From the NCBI GenBank assembly GCA_963800285.1, contig CAWDAL010000005.1, positions 62,001-126,000 of the forward strand: 64,000 nt of DNA, in the 5' to 3' direction. Positions 1-8,160 of this stretch are shown here, one piece after another (within the stretch, counting starts at the first letter, position 1; each line of letters begins with the position of its first letter). This DNA comes from DASUPK01 sp963800285. Its GTDB lineage: Bacteria > Actinomycetota > Thermoleophilia > Solirubrobacterales > 70-9. The notes under the pieces were generated by a model. That model was not told the DNA's origin. It saw only the letters and a program-made list of their open reading frames with translations, and did not search any database. The position numbers and the translations under genes are program-made.

Positions 1-428
1 GCCCGAGCGAGTCGCAGGGCGAGGTCGACGGACTCGGTCCCAGAGGGGGTGAAGACGGCGTGCGTGAGCAGACCGTCGGTGCTCGCCGCAAGCTGTTCCG
101 CCAAACGCGCTCGGTAGCCGCTGACGAGATGATGGTTGCCGACGTCTACGTGATTCAGGCCCTCCCGCACGGCGGCGATCACCGCCGGATGCCGGTGGCC
201 CAGATTGAAGACGCCGCCGTTGCAGTGACAGTTCCAGTACCACCGATCCGAGTAGGCATCGCGGAAGCGGGCGCCCTCCCGCGCCCCGATCACGAGGTCG
301 ACGCCGATCGCCTCGAGGGCCCTCGCCTTGCCGCGGTCGACGTGAGAGGCGAAGGCCTCGATCGTTTCCTCGCGCGTGCCATAAGGCTGGTCGCCGGTCA
401 CGCTCTGCTTCTCGCCCGGAGCTTTCAT
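1..428 (-). CDS. Class III PLP-dependent aminotransferase, N-terminal part (cut by window edge)
   Basis: The minus strand is open from an ATG at 428 to the left edge (142 codons). A good ribosome site (AGGAGG, about 436-441) precedes this ATG. The translation contains WNCHCNGGVFNLGHRHP, followed later by HHLVSG and FTPSGTESVDLALRLAR, which is the N-terminal half of a fold-type I class III aminotransferase (ornithine, GABA or glutamate-semialdehyde aminomutase-like). SGTES is the phosphate-binding region of the PLP site. The catalytic lysine lies outside the window, so substrate cannot be judged. It is divergent from the patatin gene; the two starts are about 90 bp apart, so both promoters must lie in that gap. 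Confidence 0.85.
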   Translation of the reverse strand, partial: MKAPGEKQSVTGDQPYGTREETIEAFASHVDRGKARALEAIGVDLVIGAREGARFRDAYSDRWYWNCHCNGGVFNLGHRHPAVIAAVREGLNHVDVGNHHLVSGYRARLAEQLAASTDGLLTHAVFTPSGTESVDLALRLAR

Positions 429-519
429 GAGCGGCCCTCCTGGTCGCTGTGTCCTCACGCTGAACCTATCGCCTTCGTCCTTCCTGGAACCGAGCCCTGG
501 GCGGTACGCTCGCCGGGCA

Positions 520-1602
520 ATGGCCCTCGACGACCGGCTGGACCTCTATGAGGTGAAGGCGCAGTTCGAGCGCTTCACCGAGTGGCTCGACCTGGGCGAG
601 ATCGTCGCCGACCTGGGGTTCCTGCGGCGGGCGCGACGAACGCTGCTGCCCCTGCCACTGATCGACCGACCCGCCCCGATTGACCCCTCGGCGCACCTGC
701 AGCCGTTCCGCCCGCGACCGGTCCCGGAGCTGCAGGAAAGGCGGATCGCTTTGGTGGCGTCCGGGGGCGGCGGGGCCGCCGTGGCCCTCGTGGGGGTCAA
801 GCGGGCCTTTGAGGAGGCGGGAGTCGAGCCGGCCGAGATCATCGGGTGCTCCGGCGGCGCGATCTGGGGCTCGATGTGGGCGGCGGGGATGAGCTCTGAC
901 GAGATGGCGGACTTCTCGCTCTCCTGGCGGCCGGAGGACTACCTGGACATCCAGTGGCTGAAGCTGCCGCGGTTCGCCCTCTCGGCGCTCAGAGGATTCT
1001 CGGGGCTGGCGAAGGGGGAGGCGATTGAACGCCTCTTCGACACCCGGCTGACCAGGATGCCGTGCGGGGAGGCGCCGATTCCGATCACGACGATCGTCTA
1101 CAACATGGACCTCGGCAGGGTCGAGTACTTCGGGTCGAGGCGCACGCCCGAGGTCACCATCGGCCACCTCGTCCGAGTGGCGATCGCGCTGCCCCTGTTC
1201 ATCGAGTCGGTTCCCGTACGCGGCCATCTCTACGTGGACGGGGGGATCATCGAGAACTGGCCGGCACAGCCGGCGATCGAAGCCGGTGACCGCTTCGATC
1301 ACGTGATCGGCGTCAACCTGATGCTGCCCAAGGGCTTCGAGCCCCGGGACATAAGCGGCTGGCCGGATCGGACCGGCGGGCTGCTGCAGGCGAGCCGACA
1401 GCTGCAGCAGGGCTACCACCTCGAATTGGCGCGGCGGGCGAAGGACGAGCTGGGGGAGAAGCTGAAGCTGATCGAGCCGATCGACGAGGCGGAGATCCGA
1501 GGCGTCTCGTTCTACGACCTGTTCCTGGACCGGACCCAGTGGCCGCGGCTGATCCGGCAGGGCTACGAGTCGGCGACCCGGGTGCTGCAGGGCTTCCGCT
1601 GA
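520..1602 (+). CDS. Patatin-like phospholipase family protein
   Basis: A 360-residue serine acyl hydrolase of the patatin fold. Visible motifs are the glycine-rich oxyanion loop SGGGGAA (residues about 81-87), the nucleophile elbow GCSGG (Ser111) and the DGG motif with catalytic Asp240 (LYVDGGIIENWP). No signal peptide or membrane segment is seen, so a cytoplasmic or membrane-surface lipase is likely. I start at the ATG at 520; an in-frame ATG at 427 would run through the promoter gap and overlap the start of the divergent aminotransferase, and residues before 520 do not look family-like. The 3' end is odd: the -1 frame stays strongly coding-like past the TGA (see the entry at 1599). Confidence 0.88.
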   Translation: MALDDRLDLYEVKAQFERFTEWLDLGEIVADLGFLRRARRTLLPLPLIDRPAPIDPSAHLQPFRPRPVPELQERRIALVASGGGGAAVALVGVKRAFEEAGVEPAEIIGCSGGAIWGSMWAAGMSSDEMADFSLSWRPEDYLDIQWLKLPRFALSALRGFSGLAKGEAIERLFDTRLTRMPCGEAPIPITTIVYNMDLGRVEYFGSRRTPEVTIGHLVRVAIALPLFIESVPVRGHLYVDGGIIENWPAQPAIEAGDRFDHVIGVNLMLPKGFEPRDISGWPDRTGGLLQASRQLQQGYHLELARRAKDELGEKLKLIEPIDEAEIRGVSFYDLFLDRTQWPRLIRQGYESATRVLQGFR

Positions 1603-1682
1603 GCCCGGCCGGGCTCACCGCCCTGATCGAGCGCTTCGACCCCGATGCGGCGATCGACCGCCAGCTCAGAAAGGGCCGCTAG
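1599..1682 (+). other. Coding-like -1-frame extension after the patatin stop
   Basis: From the CTG overlapping the patatin TGA (CTGA) a 27-residue open frame, LSPAGLTALIERFDPDAAI followed by DRQLRKGR, runs to a TAG at 1680. Nearly every third base is G or C, as in real genes here, and the TAG falls in the loop of the following terminator. It may be a C-terminal extension displaced by a one-base indel, or a tiny coupled gene with a CTG start. I see no classical slippery heptamer. Confidence 0.35.
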
Positions 1683-1693
1683 TGCGGCCCTTT
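1670..1693. terminator. Bidirectional hairpin between convergent genes
   Basis: Perfect 10-bp inverted repeat AAAGGGCCGC / GCGGCCCTTT with a 4-nt loop. Its T-rich or A-rich flanks on each strand make it a plausible intrinsic terminator for both the patatin gene and the minus-strand coiled-coil gene. Confidence 0.7.
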
Positions 1694-1773
1694 CCATTTC
1701 GCACGATGGGGTGGGACACGGATTGGGAGGGGGCCGTCGTCGTCCCGCCCCGCTAGCCCCGTGCGGTTGTGCC

Positions 1774-1899
1774 CTTCGCCCGGGTCTAAGTGCCCTTCGC
1801 CCGGGTCTTTGTGCTCTTCGCCCGGGTCTTTGTGCTCTTCGCCCGGGTCCTTGTGCTCTTCGCCTGGGCCTTAGTGCTCTTCGCCCGGGCCGACCCACC
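1774..1899. repeat. Six tandem 21-bp units encoding a heptapeptide-repeat tail
   Basis: Units of 21 bp start at 1774, 1795, 1816, 1837, 1858 and 1879, each beginning CTTCGCC. On the minus strand they encode variations of RAKSTKT. The unit at 1774 lies beyond the TAG stop of the minus-strand gene, yet would still read TRAKGT in frame, so the repeat array is longer than the present reading frame. Confidence 0.85.
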
Positions 1900-2211
1900 T
1901 TTGGCGCGGGTCGTTGTGCCCTTCGCGCGGGAGGACGCCGGCTCCTCGGTCAGTGCCTTCTGGAGCCTGCGCATGTCGGCCGAGAGCGTACGACTCAGCT
2001 TGCCCAAATCCCGGCGCTGATCCTTCAAGAGCTGTTGCACATTGCGGACCATGTCGCGCCTGCCCCGGCCAAGGTCCTTCTGCAGCTCTGCCAGCGCTTT
2101 CTGGACCTGATCGAGCGAACCGCCCGCACGCTTCAGCGCAGCCTCCGCCCGCTTCTTCGTCGCATTAGTCGACACACGTACGCGTTCGGGCGTCTTCTTC
2201 GTTGCTGGCAT
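1786..2211 (-). CDS. Coiled-coil protein with Ala/Lys-rich repeat tail
   Basis: A 141-residue basic protein. Residues about 15-95 form a predicted amphipathic helix or coiled coil (KRAEAALKRAGGSLDQVQKAL, in part), resembling phasin or apolipoprotein-like helices. Residues about 96-141 are a low-complexity tail of heptad-length repeats (RAKSTKA, RAKSTRT, RAKSTKT) rich in Lys, Thr and Ala, like the histone H1/HU-type tails of actinobacterial nucleoid proteins. No catalytic motif. Function unknown: DNA or nucleoid binding, or polymer/lipid granule coating, are both possible. The stop (TAG at 1786-1788) arose within the repeat array. It is divergent from the LLM oxidoreductase. Confidence 0.75.
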   Translation of the reverse strand: MPATKKTPERVRVSTNATKKRAEAALKRAGGSLDQVQKALAELQKDLGRGRRDMVRNVQQLLKDQRRDLGKLSRTLSADMRRLQKALTEEPASSRAKGTTTRAKGGSARAKSTKAQAKSTRTRAKSTKTRAKSTKTRAKGT

Positions 2212-2330
2212 GGTCGCTCCTTACCTCGGGAACTACCCGAGTCTACGGCCGCGGCACGACACTGCATCGGCCAACCGACGCCGACGGGGTAGCCCCAATC
2301 CGTCTTCTGCGTGGCCGCGTAGCCCTGACG

Positions 2331-3404
2331 ATGACCCGCCCCGACGAGACCCAGACAACCCGCCGGTGGCCGGCCGGCGCTTCGAGGGTCGGCGCCGGCG
2401 TGACACCGTTCCAGACCGACGCCGCAGCGACGATCCGGCTCGCGGTGGGCGCCGAGAGACTTGGCTACGCCCGCTTCGGCACCGCCGAGGGGTGGACCAA
2501 CGATGCGGTCGTGATGCTCACCCAGATCGCGGGAGTGACCTCGCGGATCGGCCTCGCCACGGCGGTGCTCCCGGTCTGGAGCCGCACGCCGGCGGCGATC
2601 GCAATGGCCGCTGCGGGTCTCCAGCGCGCGTCCGACGGCCGCTTCGCTCTCGGCCTCGGCGCGAGTAGCCCGCCGCTCGTCGAGGGCTTGCATGGGCTCA
2701 CCTGGGGCCAACCGGTCGCTCGGATGCGTGCGACGCTCGTCGCCGTCAGGGCGCTGCTCGGCGGCGCTCGCCTGCCAATCCAGCGGCAGGGCGTCAGAGC
2801 GCTACGCCTGGGCGCACCGCCCCAAGAGCCCGTACCGATCCTCCTCGCAGCGCTCGCCCCAGCCTCGGTCCGCGTGGCCGGTGAGCTGGCGGACCAGTGG
2901 CTGCCGTTCCTGTGGGCGCGCTCGCGACTTGCCGATGGCCGAGCCCTGCTCGCCGAGGGCGAGGCGCGTGCCGAGGTCCCGGCGCCCACCGCGTTGACCG
3001 CCAGCGTCCCGCTCGCGATCGGTGAAGACGAGGCGGCCGCCCGGCAGATCGCCGCTGGCTGGCTACTTGCCTACCTCACCCGCATGGGGCCCCTGTATCC
3101 GCGGATGCTCCGGGATCAGTTCGGATTCGCGGATGGCGTCGATGCGTTGCTCGGCGCCAACGAAGGCGGTGGGCCGCCGCAACTCCCCCCGGCGGCGGAG
3201 GGGCTGGCGCGCGAGGTGACCCTCATGTGCAGTTACGACGAGGCGGGGCACGCAGTCCGCGCCTGGCTCGAGGCGGGGGCAGACGCGATCGACCTGGTGT
3301 TGCCTCTCGGATTGCCGGAGGAGCAGCTCCACGAGATGCTCCAGGCCGCCGCGCCCGCGGCGCCTCCTGGAGGCGAGCAAAGCCGGCCAAAGTCGAAGGC
3401 CTAA
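2331..3404 (+). CDS. LLM class (F420-dependent type) oxidoreductase
   Basis: A 357-residue bacterial luciferase-like TIM-barrel protein. Family signals include GWTNDAVVMLTQIAGVTSRI, the ATAVLPVWSRTP strand/turn, RFALGLGASSP and the WGQPVARMR helix start. Proteins of this class use F420 (or FMN) for hydride transfer. The ATG at 2331 is chosen because an upstream in-frame ATG (2202) would overlap the divergent neighbour's start and adds a non-family N-terminus. The C-terminus (about 20 residues) is Ala/Pro-rich and not conserved-looking. Substrate cannot be predicted. Confidence 0.88.
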   Translation: MTRPDETQTTRRWPAGASRVGAGVTPFQTDAAATIRLAVGAERLGYARFGTAEGWTNDAVVMLTQIAGVTSRIGLATAVLPVWSRTPAAIAMAAAGLQRASDGRFALGLGASSPPLVEGLHGLTWGQPVARMRATLVAVRALLGGARLPIQRQGVRALRLGAPPQEPVPILLAALAPASVRVAGELADQWLPFLWARSRLADGRALLAEGEARAEVPAPTALTASVPLAIGEDEAAARQIAAGWLLAYLTRMGPLYPRMLRDQFGFADGVDALLGANEGGGPPQLPPAAEGLAREVTLMCSYDEAGHAVRAWLEAGADAIDLVLPLGLPEEQLHEMLQAAAPAAPPGGEQSRPKSKA

Positions 3405-3450
3405 CCCTCCTTTGGCCAAGCCCTAACCCGCGACGAGGAGTATGCGTGGC

Positions 3451-3678
3451 ATGAAAACCAGAATCCACAGCACACGCATCTCACGGCTGGCGGCCGCCCT
3501 GCTCTCGGCCGCGGTGCTCGGCTCAGCGCTGGCCCCCGCAGGAATCGCAGCCACCCAGGCGAACGATGGAGTCCGGGCGAAGGCGGCCTCCCGAGCCGAC
3601 GACAAGTGCCGGCAGATCAAGAACAAGAAGAAGCGGAAGAAATGCATCGCCAAGCATGAGGGCGCGAACCATCACTGA
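3451..3678 (+). CDS. Small secreted Lys-rich protein
   Basis: A 75-residue protein with an N-terminal signal peptide (MKTRIHSTRISRLAAALLSA, cleavage probably after AGIAA). The mature part is about 40 residues and very basic, with two cysteines bracketing a KNKKKRKK stretch, so one disulfide loop is possible. The GAGGAG at 3435-3440 is 10 nt from the ATG at 3451 and only 1 nt from an upstream ATG at 3442, so 3451 decides the start. Cationic secreted peptide; a role is not assigned. Followed by a hairpin at 3717. Confidence 0.7.
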   Translation: MKTRIHSTRISRLAAALLSAAVLGSALAPAGIAATQANDGVRAKAASRADDKCRQIKNKKKRKKCIAKHEGANHH

Positions 3679-3716
3679 GCGTCTCGTCGGCTGATTCAAC
3701 TCAATCCCGCTACTCA

Positions 3717-3744
3717 CGAAGGGCCCGGAGATCCGGGCCCTTCG
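3717..3744. terminator. Strong hairpin between convergent genes
   Basis: CGAAGGGCCCGG and CCGGGCCCTTCG form a perfect 12-bp stem with a 4-nt loop. The T-run is weak, but its place between the 3' ends of the small secreted protein and the copper protein supports a bidirectional terminator. Confidence 0.7.
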
Positions 3745-3809
3745 CCTTGTGCCCGCTGCCGACGGCTCCGTGATCCGGGCGCTTCGTCGCTCTCGAGCAG
3801 GGAGGTCGG

Positions 3810-5774
3810 CTAGCCGATCAGCCTGAAGCGGGTCTTGGCGGTGGAGGTCTTGCCGAATCGACTGGTGGCCGTGGCCGTGACGACGACCTTCCATCGCCTG
3901 CCCGTCGCGATCACCGCCCTGATCCTCTTGCGCGCCGCCTTCGAGAACCTGAGCTTGATCTTCTTCCTGACCTTGGGAGCGAGCGAGGTGGTCCGCTTGG
4001 CGTCCAGGGCCTGGGAGAGAACCCGTGAACCGCGCGAAGATCCGGCGGCCGTCTTCGGGCCCCTGAGCTTCGCCTGAAGCTTCACCGTGGCGGGCTTGTC
4101 GACCTTCTCGCTGACCGCGGCCTTGGCGAGCCTCTGCTTCTTCCGAGCTCTCAGCGTTTGTCGCGGCTTGGACTGCGGCTCGACGCGGAAGGCTCCCCTC
4201 ATGAATGGATGTATCCGGCAGAAGTACGTGTAGGTGCCGGTCGGGAGATCCTTGGGCGTCTGCCATGTATCGCGGTCGGCGGCGGGAGCATTCCCGACGC
4301 CGCCATTGTTTCCGTTGAAGCCGAGCTCGCCCGAATCGAACGTAACCGGCCCGTTGGCGATCGGGTAGGCGACGCCGGTCTTGCCGGTACAGGGGTCCTT
4401 GCAGGCCGTGATCGTGTGGAAGGCATTGACGCTCGGGACCGCGTCGTAGTTCTGGAACGTGAGAGTCTGGCCCGGCTCGATCGTGGGCACGCTCAAGCCG
4501 GCATTCGGATCCGCCCGGTACGCGAACGACTGGATGCCGATCGTGTTGTTCGGCGCCGGAGCGCTCGGCAGGAAGAACGGGTTCGCGACCCCGGTCGAGT
4601 TCCCGCCGTGGTTGTCGTTCTCGGCCAGGTGAGTGTGGGTGAGGACTCCCGCCTGCGGGATGTCCGGGGCCTGCGCGTCCTTGACGGCGGGGTCGCCTGG
4701 GAGGGTCCCGTTGTAGACGGCGACGGGCATGATCCCCATCACCTCGTACCAGTCGGCTCTTCGGGTGTCGTAGGTTGCGTGCACGCTGACATGGTCATTC
4801 GCCTGAACCTGCACGCGCCAGTCAGGCGGCGTCGCACGCATCGCGACGTCCCATGAGACCTCTCCGGCGGGCTCGTAATAGTGGGCGTCGGAGGTGAAGA
4901 GGGTGTTGGTGTTGCCGCCGCGGGTGTCCCGCAGCTGTGTGTTGAGACCGCCGGGATGCAGGTGTCCGGCGGTCCCGATCAGGGTCACGTCATGGTTGGG
5001 GGTCCAGCGCTGGGCGCTTCCGAGGCAGCCGTGGCTGTCCTGCGCCCGCCCGAAGATTCCGCACGGATGCCGATCAGCCGCCGGCGCCTGATCGGGGAAC
5101 GTGTAGGTGCCGTTGTGCCCGTCGGACCGCAGGGCGTCGAAGACCGGATAGAGGCTCGGGTTGCCGGCGACGTCCAGCCACTTGGTGTGTACCGGGAGAA
5201 TCGACCCGTAGTCGGATGACGTCTCCGGGACGAAGTCGAGCCGCCAGACGACGTACACCTGGGCCGGTTGGGCGACGAGGTCGTGCAGCATGTCGTTGAG
5301 GACCCAGGAGTCGCCGGGATCGCTGGGCCAGCCGAACCCCTGGGGCAGCTGCTGGATCGTCTTCTCCTCCCCGACGGCGAACTGCGGGCCGTTGTTGACG
5401 AGCCAGACGGCGTGGTGGAGGTGAAGGACGTCGACCCGTGGGACCGTGCCGTCCGCGTAGATGAACTCGGGGTCGAAGCGGGTGACGTAGCCCGGCACCT
5501 GGGGCCAGAGCTTCTGGCCGTTGCCGTCGATCGCCGGCCGGAGCCGGATCACGTTCTGGCCGGGCTTGATGGTGATCGGCCCGTAGCAGTAGGTCAGGTG
5601 CTCGACCTGGTCGTAGTCGACGTGGTCCACCGCGTTCGGCTTGTCCGCGATCGCCGGACACCCTGGGTTCCCTCCTGGGTCCACTCCCGCCCTGGCCGCG
5701 GGCGAGAACAGCAGCAGGGCCGCGAACGCGCAGCCGACCACAGCTAACCAGTTGCGAATCCCGAGACGAATCAA
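3810..5774 (-). CDS. Secreted copper protein: PHM-like domain plus cupredoxin domain
   Basis: A 654-residue exported protein with a signal peptide (residues 1-29, ending ARAG). Residues about 100-390 resemble copper type II monooxygenase (peptidylglycine-hydroxylating, PHM) folds: HLHHAVW (His118, His120, His121), GTAGHLHPGG (His271, His273) and a Met in the following strands. Residues about 410-533 are a plastocyanin/cupredoxin domain with type 1 ligands His453 and a C-x2-H-x2-M set (Cys519, His522, Met525) in YFCRIHPFM. The rest (about 540-654) is a basic beta-type tail common in actinobacterial secreted proteins. It starts at TTG (5774) behind an AAGGA. The two copper centres suggest electron transfer to an oxidising site; substrate unknown. 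Confidence 0.8.
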   Translation of the reverse strand: MIRLGIRNWLAVVGCAFAALLLFSPAARAGVDPGGNPGCPAIADKPNAVDHVDYDQVEHLTYCYGPITIKPGQNVIRLRPAIDGNGQKLWPQVPGYVTRFDPEFIYADGTVPRVDVLHLHHAVWLVNNGPQFAVGEEKTIQQLPQGFGWPSDPGDSWVLNDMLHDLVAQPAQVYVVWRLDFVPETSSDYGSILPVHTKWLDVAGNPSLYPVFDALRSDGHNGTYTFPDQAPAADRHPCGIFGRAQDSHGCLGSAQRWTPNHDVTLIGTAGHLHPGGLNTQLRDTRGGNTNTLFTSDAHYYEPAGEVSWDVAMRATPPDWRVQVQANDHVSVHATYDTRRADWYEVMGIMPVAVYNGTLPGDPAVKDAQAPDIPQAGVLTHTHLAENDNHGGNSTGVANPFFLPSAPAPNNTIGIQSFAYRADPNAGLSVPTIEPGQTLTFQNYDAVPSVNAFHTITACKDPCTGKTGVAYPIANGPVTFDSGELGFNGNNGGVGNAPAADRDTWQTPKDLPTGTYTYFCRIHPFMRGAFRVEPQSKPRQTLRARKKQRLAKAAVSEKVDKPATVKLQAKLRGPKTAAGSSRGSRVLSQALDAKRTTSLAPKVRKKIKLRFSKAARKRIRAVIATGRRWKVVVTATATSRFGKTSTAKTRFRLIG

Positions 5775-5862
5775 AGCTTCCTTGCTCCCCTCGCTCTCAG
5801 CGAAAGTATCACGGCGCCCCCCGCCGTTCGCGGGGACCTCGAATCAGGATCCTCGGCTTGGC

Positions 5863-6249
5863 TCAGTCCGAGCCCGGCTCGTAGTTCCCGAACGACCACT
5901 CGTAGCCCTCGGGGTCGAGTACTCGAGCCCGTTCGGTGCCCCACTCGGTCGCCTCGGGCTCAAAGACACTGGTCGCGCCCGCCTCGATGGCGGCCCAGTA
6001 CATGGCCGGGACATCCTTCGTATGCACGTAGGTCCCATGCCCCACGGTGCGCCCGCGAAGCTCGGGCTGCTGGAGGTCCTCGCGAACTCCCCCGATCATG
6101 ACGATCGCCTCCCCGAGCCTGAGCTCGGCGTGACGCAGGGCCCCGTCCGGGTAGGGCCAGGTGAGGAGCAGCTCGAAGCCGAGCGCTTCCAGCCAGGCAA
6201 TCGCCCGCTCCGGGTCGCGGTACCCGAGCTGCGGAAAAAGCTTCGTCAA
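5863..6249 (-). CDS. VOC (glyoxalase/bleomycin resistance/dioxygenase) superfamily protein
   Basis: A 128-residue single VOC module with paired beta-alpha-beta-beta-beta units: FPQLGYRDPERAIAWLEALGFE at the N-terminus and RVLDPEGYEWSFGNYEP at the C-terminus, the latter typical of the YdfO/PhnB-like group. Start at TTG (6249), with no strong ribosome site, so the start is uncertain. Possible metal ligands are few, and enzymatic role is not predictable. It lies behind the copper protein gene on the same strand. Confidence 0.75.
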   Translation of the reverse strand: MTKLFPQLGYRDPERAIAWLEALGFELLLTWPYPDGALRHAELRLGEAIVMIGGVREDLQQPELRGRTVGHGTYVHTKDVPAMYWAAIEAGATSVFEPEATEWGTERARVLDPEGYEWSFGNYEPGSD

Positions 6250-6363
6250 GGCAAGCGGGCAGGCTATCGCTAGTGCACCAGCGCCTCTCTACCTAGTTCG
6301 ATGCCTATTTACCGCACTACTGAGGTGGGGTCGTCCGACGGGGGGGCTTAGCCTTCCGCGACG

Positions 6364-8160
6364 ATGCAGGCAAGGAGCAGATACCTGATCGCGGGACTGG
6401 CGATCGCGGCACTCGCCGTGCCGGCCGGCGCCTCCGCGTCGACCGGCAAGCTGACGATCTCGCCTCAGCCGAACACTCCGGACGCTTCGCCGCAGACTCA
6501 GATCAGCATCCTCGGGGTGCCGCGCCAGCGGATCCGCTCCGTCCAGGTGACGGGAACGGCCTCCGGGCCCCATTCCGGCCACCTGCGCTCGTACTCACGA
6601 CACCACGGCGCGAGCTTCGTGCTCGACCAACAGCTCACGCAGGGAGAGTCCGTCGCGGTCGAGATCCGCGTCAAGGGGCGCAAGCCGGTTCGCTACTCCT
6701 TCACGGTCGCCACCTTCGGCCCGAAACAACCGGCGCTCAACCTGACCTCGACGCAGCCGGACAAGCTCGACCACTTCGTCACCGAACCGGGGTTGACCCC
6801 TCCGAAGATCACCGTGAACAAGAGCTCCAAGCGGGCCCGCGGCAATGGGAGCGTCCTGCTGACGCCCCTGCCCTCACCCGTCGTCCACCCCGGGAGCAAC
6901 AACACCGTGACGATCAAGCCCGTCGGGCCCGGCGGCCCCATGATCGTCGACGGCGCGGGCAACCTCGTCTGGTTCAGGCAGCTCACCCCACCTGAGGTCG
7001 CCGCCAATCTGCGGGTCCAGAAGTTCAAGAGGCGCAAGGTCCTGACCTGGTGGGAGGGGACCGTGACCCCGGCCGCATTCGGCGTCGGCGGCGCCGTGAT
7101 CGCGAACCGCGCCTACAACGTGATCAAGGTCGTCCATGCCGGCAACGGCTACCCGATGGATCTGCACGAGTTCCAGCTCACCAAGGATGGCGACGCTCTG
7201 TTCACGGTCTACTCGCCGATCCGCGTCCACCTGCCGGGCACGCCCGAAGGCACCCTCTCGCCGCTGCTCGACTCGATCGTGCAGGAGGTCGACATCAAGA
7301 CCGGGCTGGTCGTCTGGGAATGGCACTCATACGGTCACATCCCCCTCGAGACCTCGCAGGCGACCCCCCAGAACAGCGCCTCGTACGACGCCTTCCACAT
7401 CAACGCGATCCAGGCGCTGAAGAAGGACCGGGTCCTGATCTCGGCGCGTGACACCTCCGCGGTCTACAAGGTCGACCGGGCGAGCGGCCGGGTCCTCTGG
7501 ACCCTGGGGGGCAAGGGCACGGACTTCAACTTCGGCCCAGGCGCGCTGTTCAACCTCCAGCACGACGCCCACATGCTGAAAAACGGCCGCATCAGCATGT
7601 TCGACGACGGGGCGGGACCGCCGATGTTCAATCCGTACTCGCGCGGGCTGATTCTCCAGCTCAACTTCCGGCGCCATCGTGCGAGCGTGGTGCGGCAGTT
7701 CGCGCGCTCGACCAGTACCTCCGCCCAGAGCGAGGGCAGTCTGCAGCGGCTGCCCGGCGGGAACGTGTTCGTCGGCTTCGGGTCCGAGCCGTTCTTCTCG
7801 GAGTTCTCGTCGCGCGGCAAGCTGCTGCTCGACGCGAGCCTTCCGCAGGACGACGGCACCTACAGGACGTATCGCCTTCCGTGGAAGGCCTCGCCGAGGA
7901 CGAAGCCCGTGATCGTCGCCCAGCGCCAGGGCGCCGGCGGGGTCTCACTGTTCGCGAGCTGGAACGGGGCCAGCCGGGTGGCGAAGTGGCGGTTCCTGGC
8001 GGGCCAGAGCGCTGGATCGCTCTCGCGCATCGCGACTACGCGGAAGCGCTCGTTCGAGACCCGGGTCGATCTCGGCACCTCCGCGACGGTGTTCGCCGTC
8101 CGCGCCCTCGACTCGAAGGGCCACGTGATCGGCCGCTCGGTCGCGGTGCCCGCCTCCTGA
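6364..8160 (+). CDS. Secreted arylsulfotransferase (ASST)-family protein
   Basis: A 598-residue exported protein with signal peptide (MQARSRYLIAGLAIAALAVP, cut near GASAS). It has a beta-propeller of the ASST type: repeated strands such as VDGAGNLVWFRQL, DLHEFQLTKDGDALFTVYS, VDIKTGLVVWEWHSYGHI, YDAFHINAIQAL and NLQHDAHML, with the conserved His residues in FHIN and QHDAH at the positions expected for the active site. Known family members transfer sulfate between aryl groups, but actinobacterial proteins of this subgroup are mostly unstudied. The next gene starts at its stop codon, suggesting cotranslation. Confidence 0.8.
   Translation: MQARSRYLIAGLAIAALAVPAGASASTGKLTISPQPNTPDASPQTQISILGVPRQRIRSVQVTGTASGPHSGHLRSYSRHHGASFVLDQQLTQGESVAVEIRVKGRKPVRYSFTVATFGPKQPALNLTSTQPDKLDHFVTEPGLTPPKITVNKSSKRARGNGSVLLTPLPSPVVHPGSNNTVTIKPVGPGGPMIVDGAGNLVWFRQLTPPEVAANLRVQKFKRRKVLTWWEGTVTPAAFGVGGAVIANRAYNVIKVVHAGNGYPMDLHEFQLTKDGDALFTVYSPIRVHLPGTPEGTLSPLLDSIVQEVDIKTGLVVWEWHSYGHIPLETSQATPQNSASYDAFHINAIQALKKDRVLISARDTSAVYKVDRASGRVLWTLGGKGTDFNFGPGALFNLQHDAHMLKNGRISMFDDGAGPPMFNPYSRGLILQLNFRRHRASVVRQFARSTSTSAQSEGSLQRLPGGNVFVGFGSEPFFSEFSSRGKLLLDASLPQDDGTYRTYRLPWKASPRTKPVIVAQRQGAGGVSLFASWNGASRVAKWRFLAGQSAGSLSRIATTRKRSFETRVDLGTSATVFAVRALDSKGHVIGRSVAVPAS

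Noticed and set aside
60..551. 163-residue plus-strand open frame at the left edge
   Set aside because: It lies opposite a frame that clearly encodes a class III aminotransferase with a good ribosome site; the plus frame shows no family motifs.
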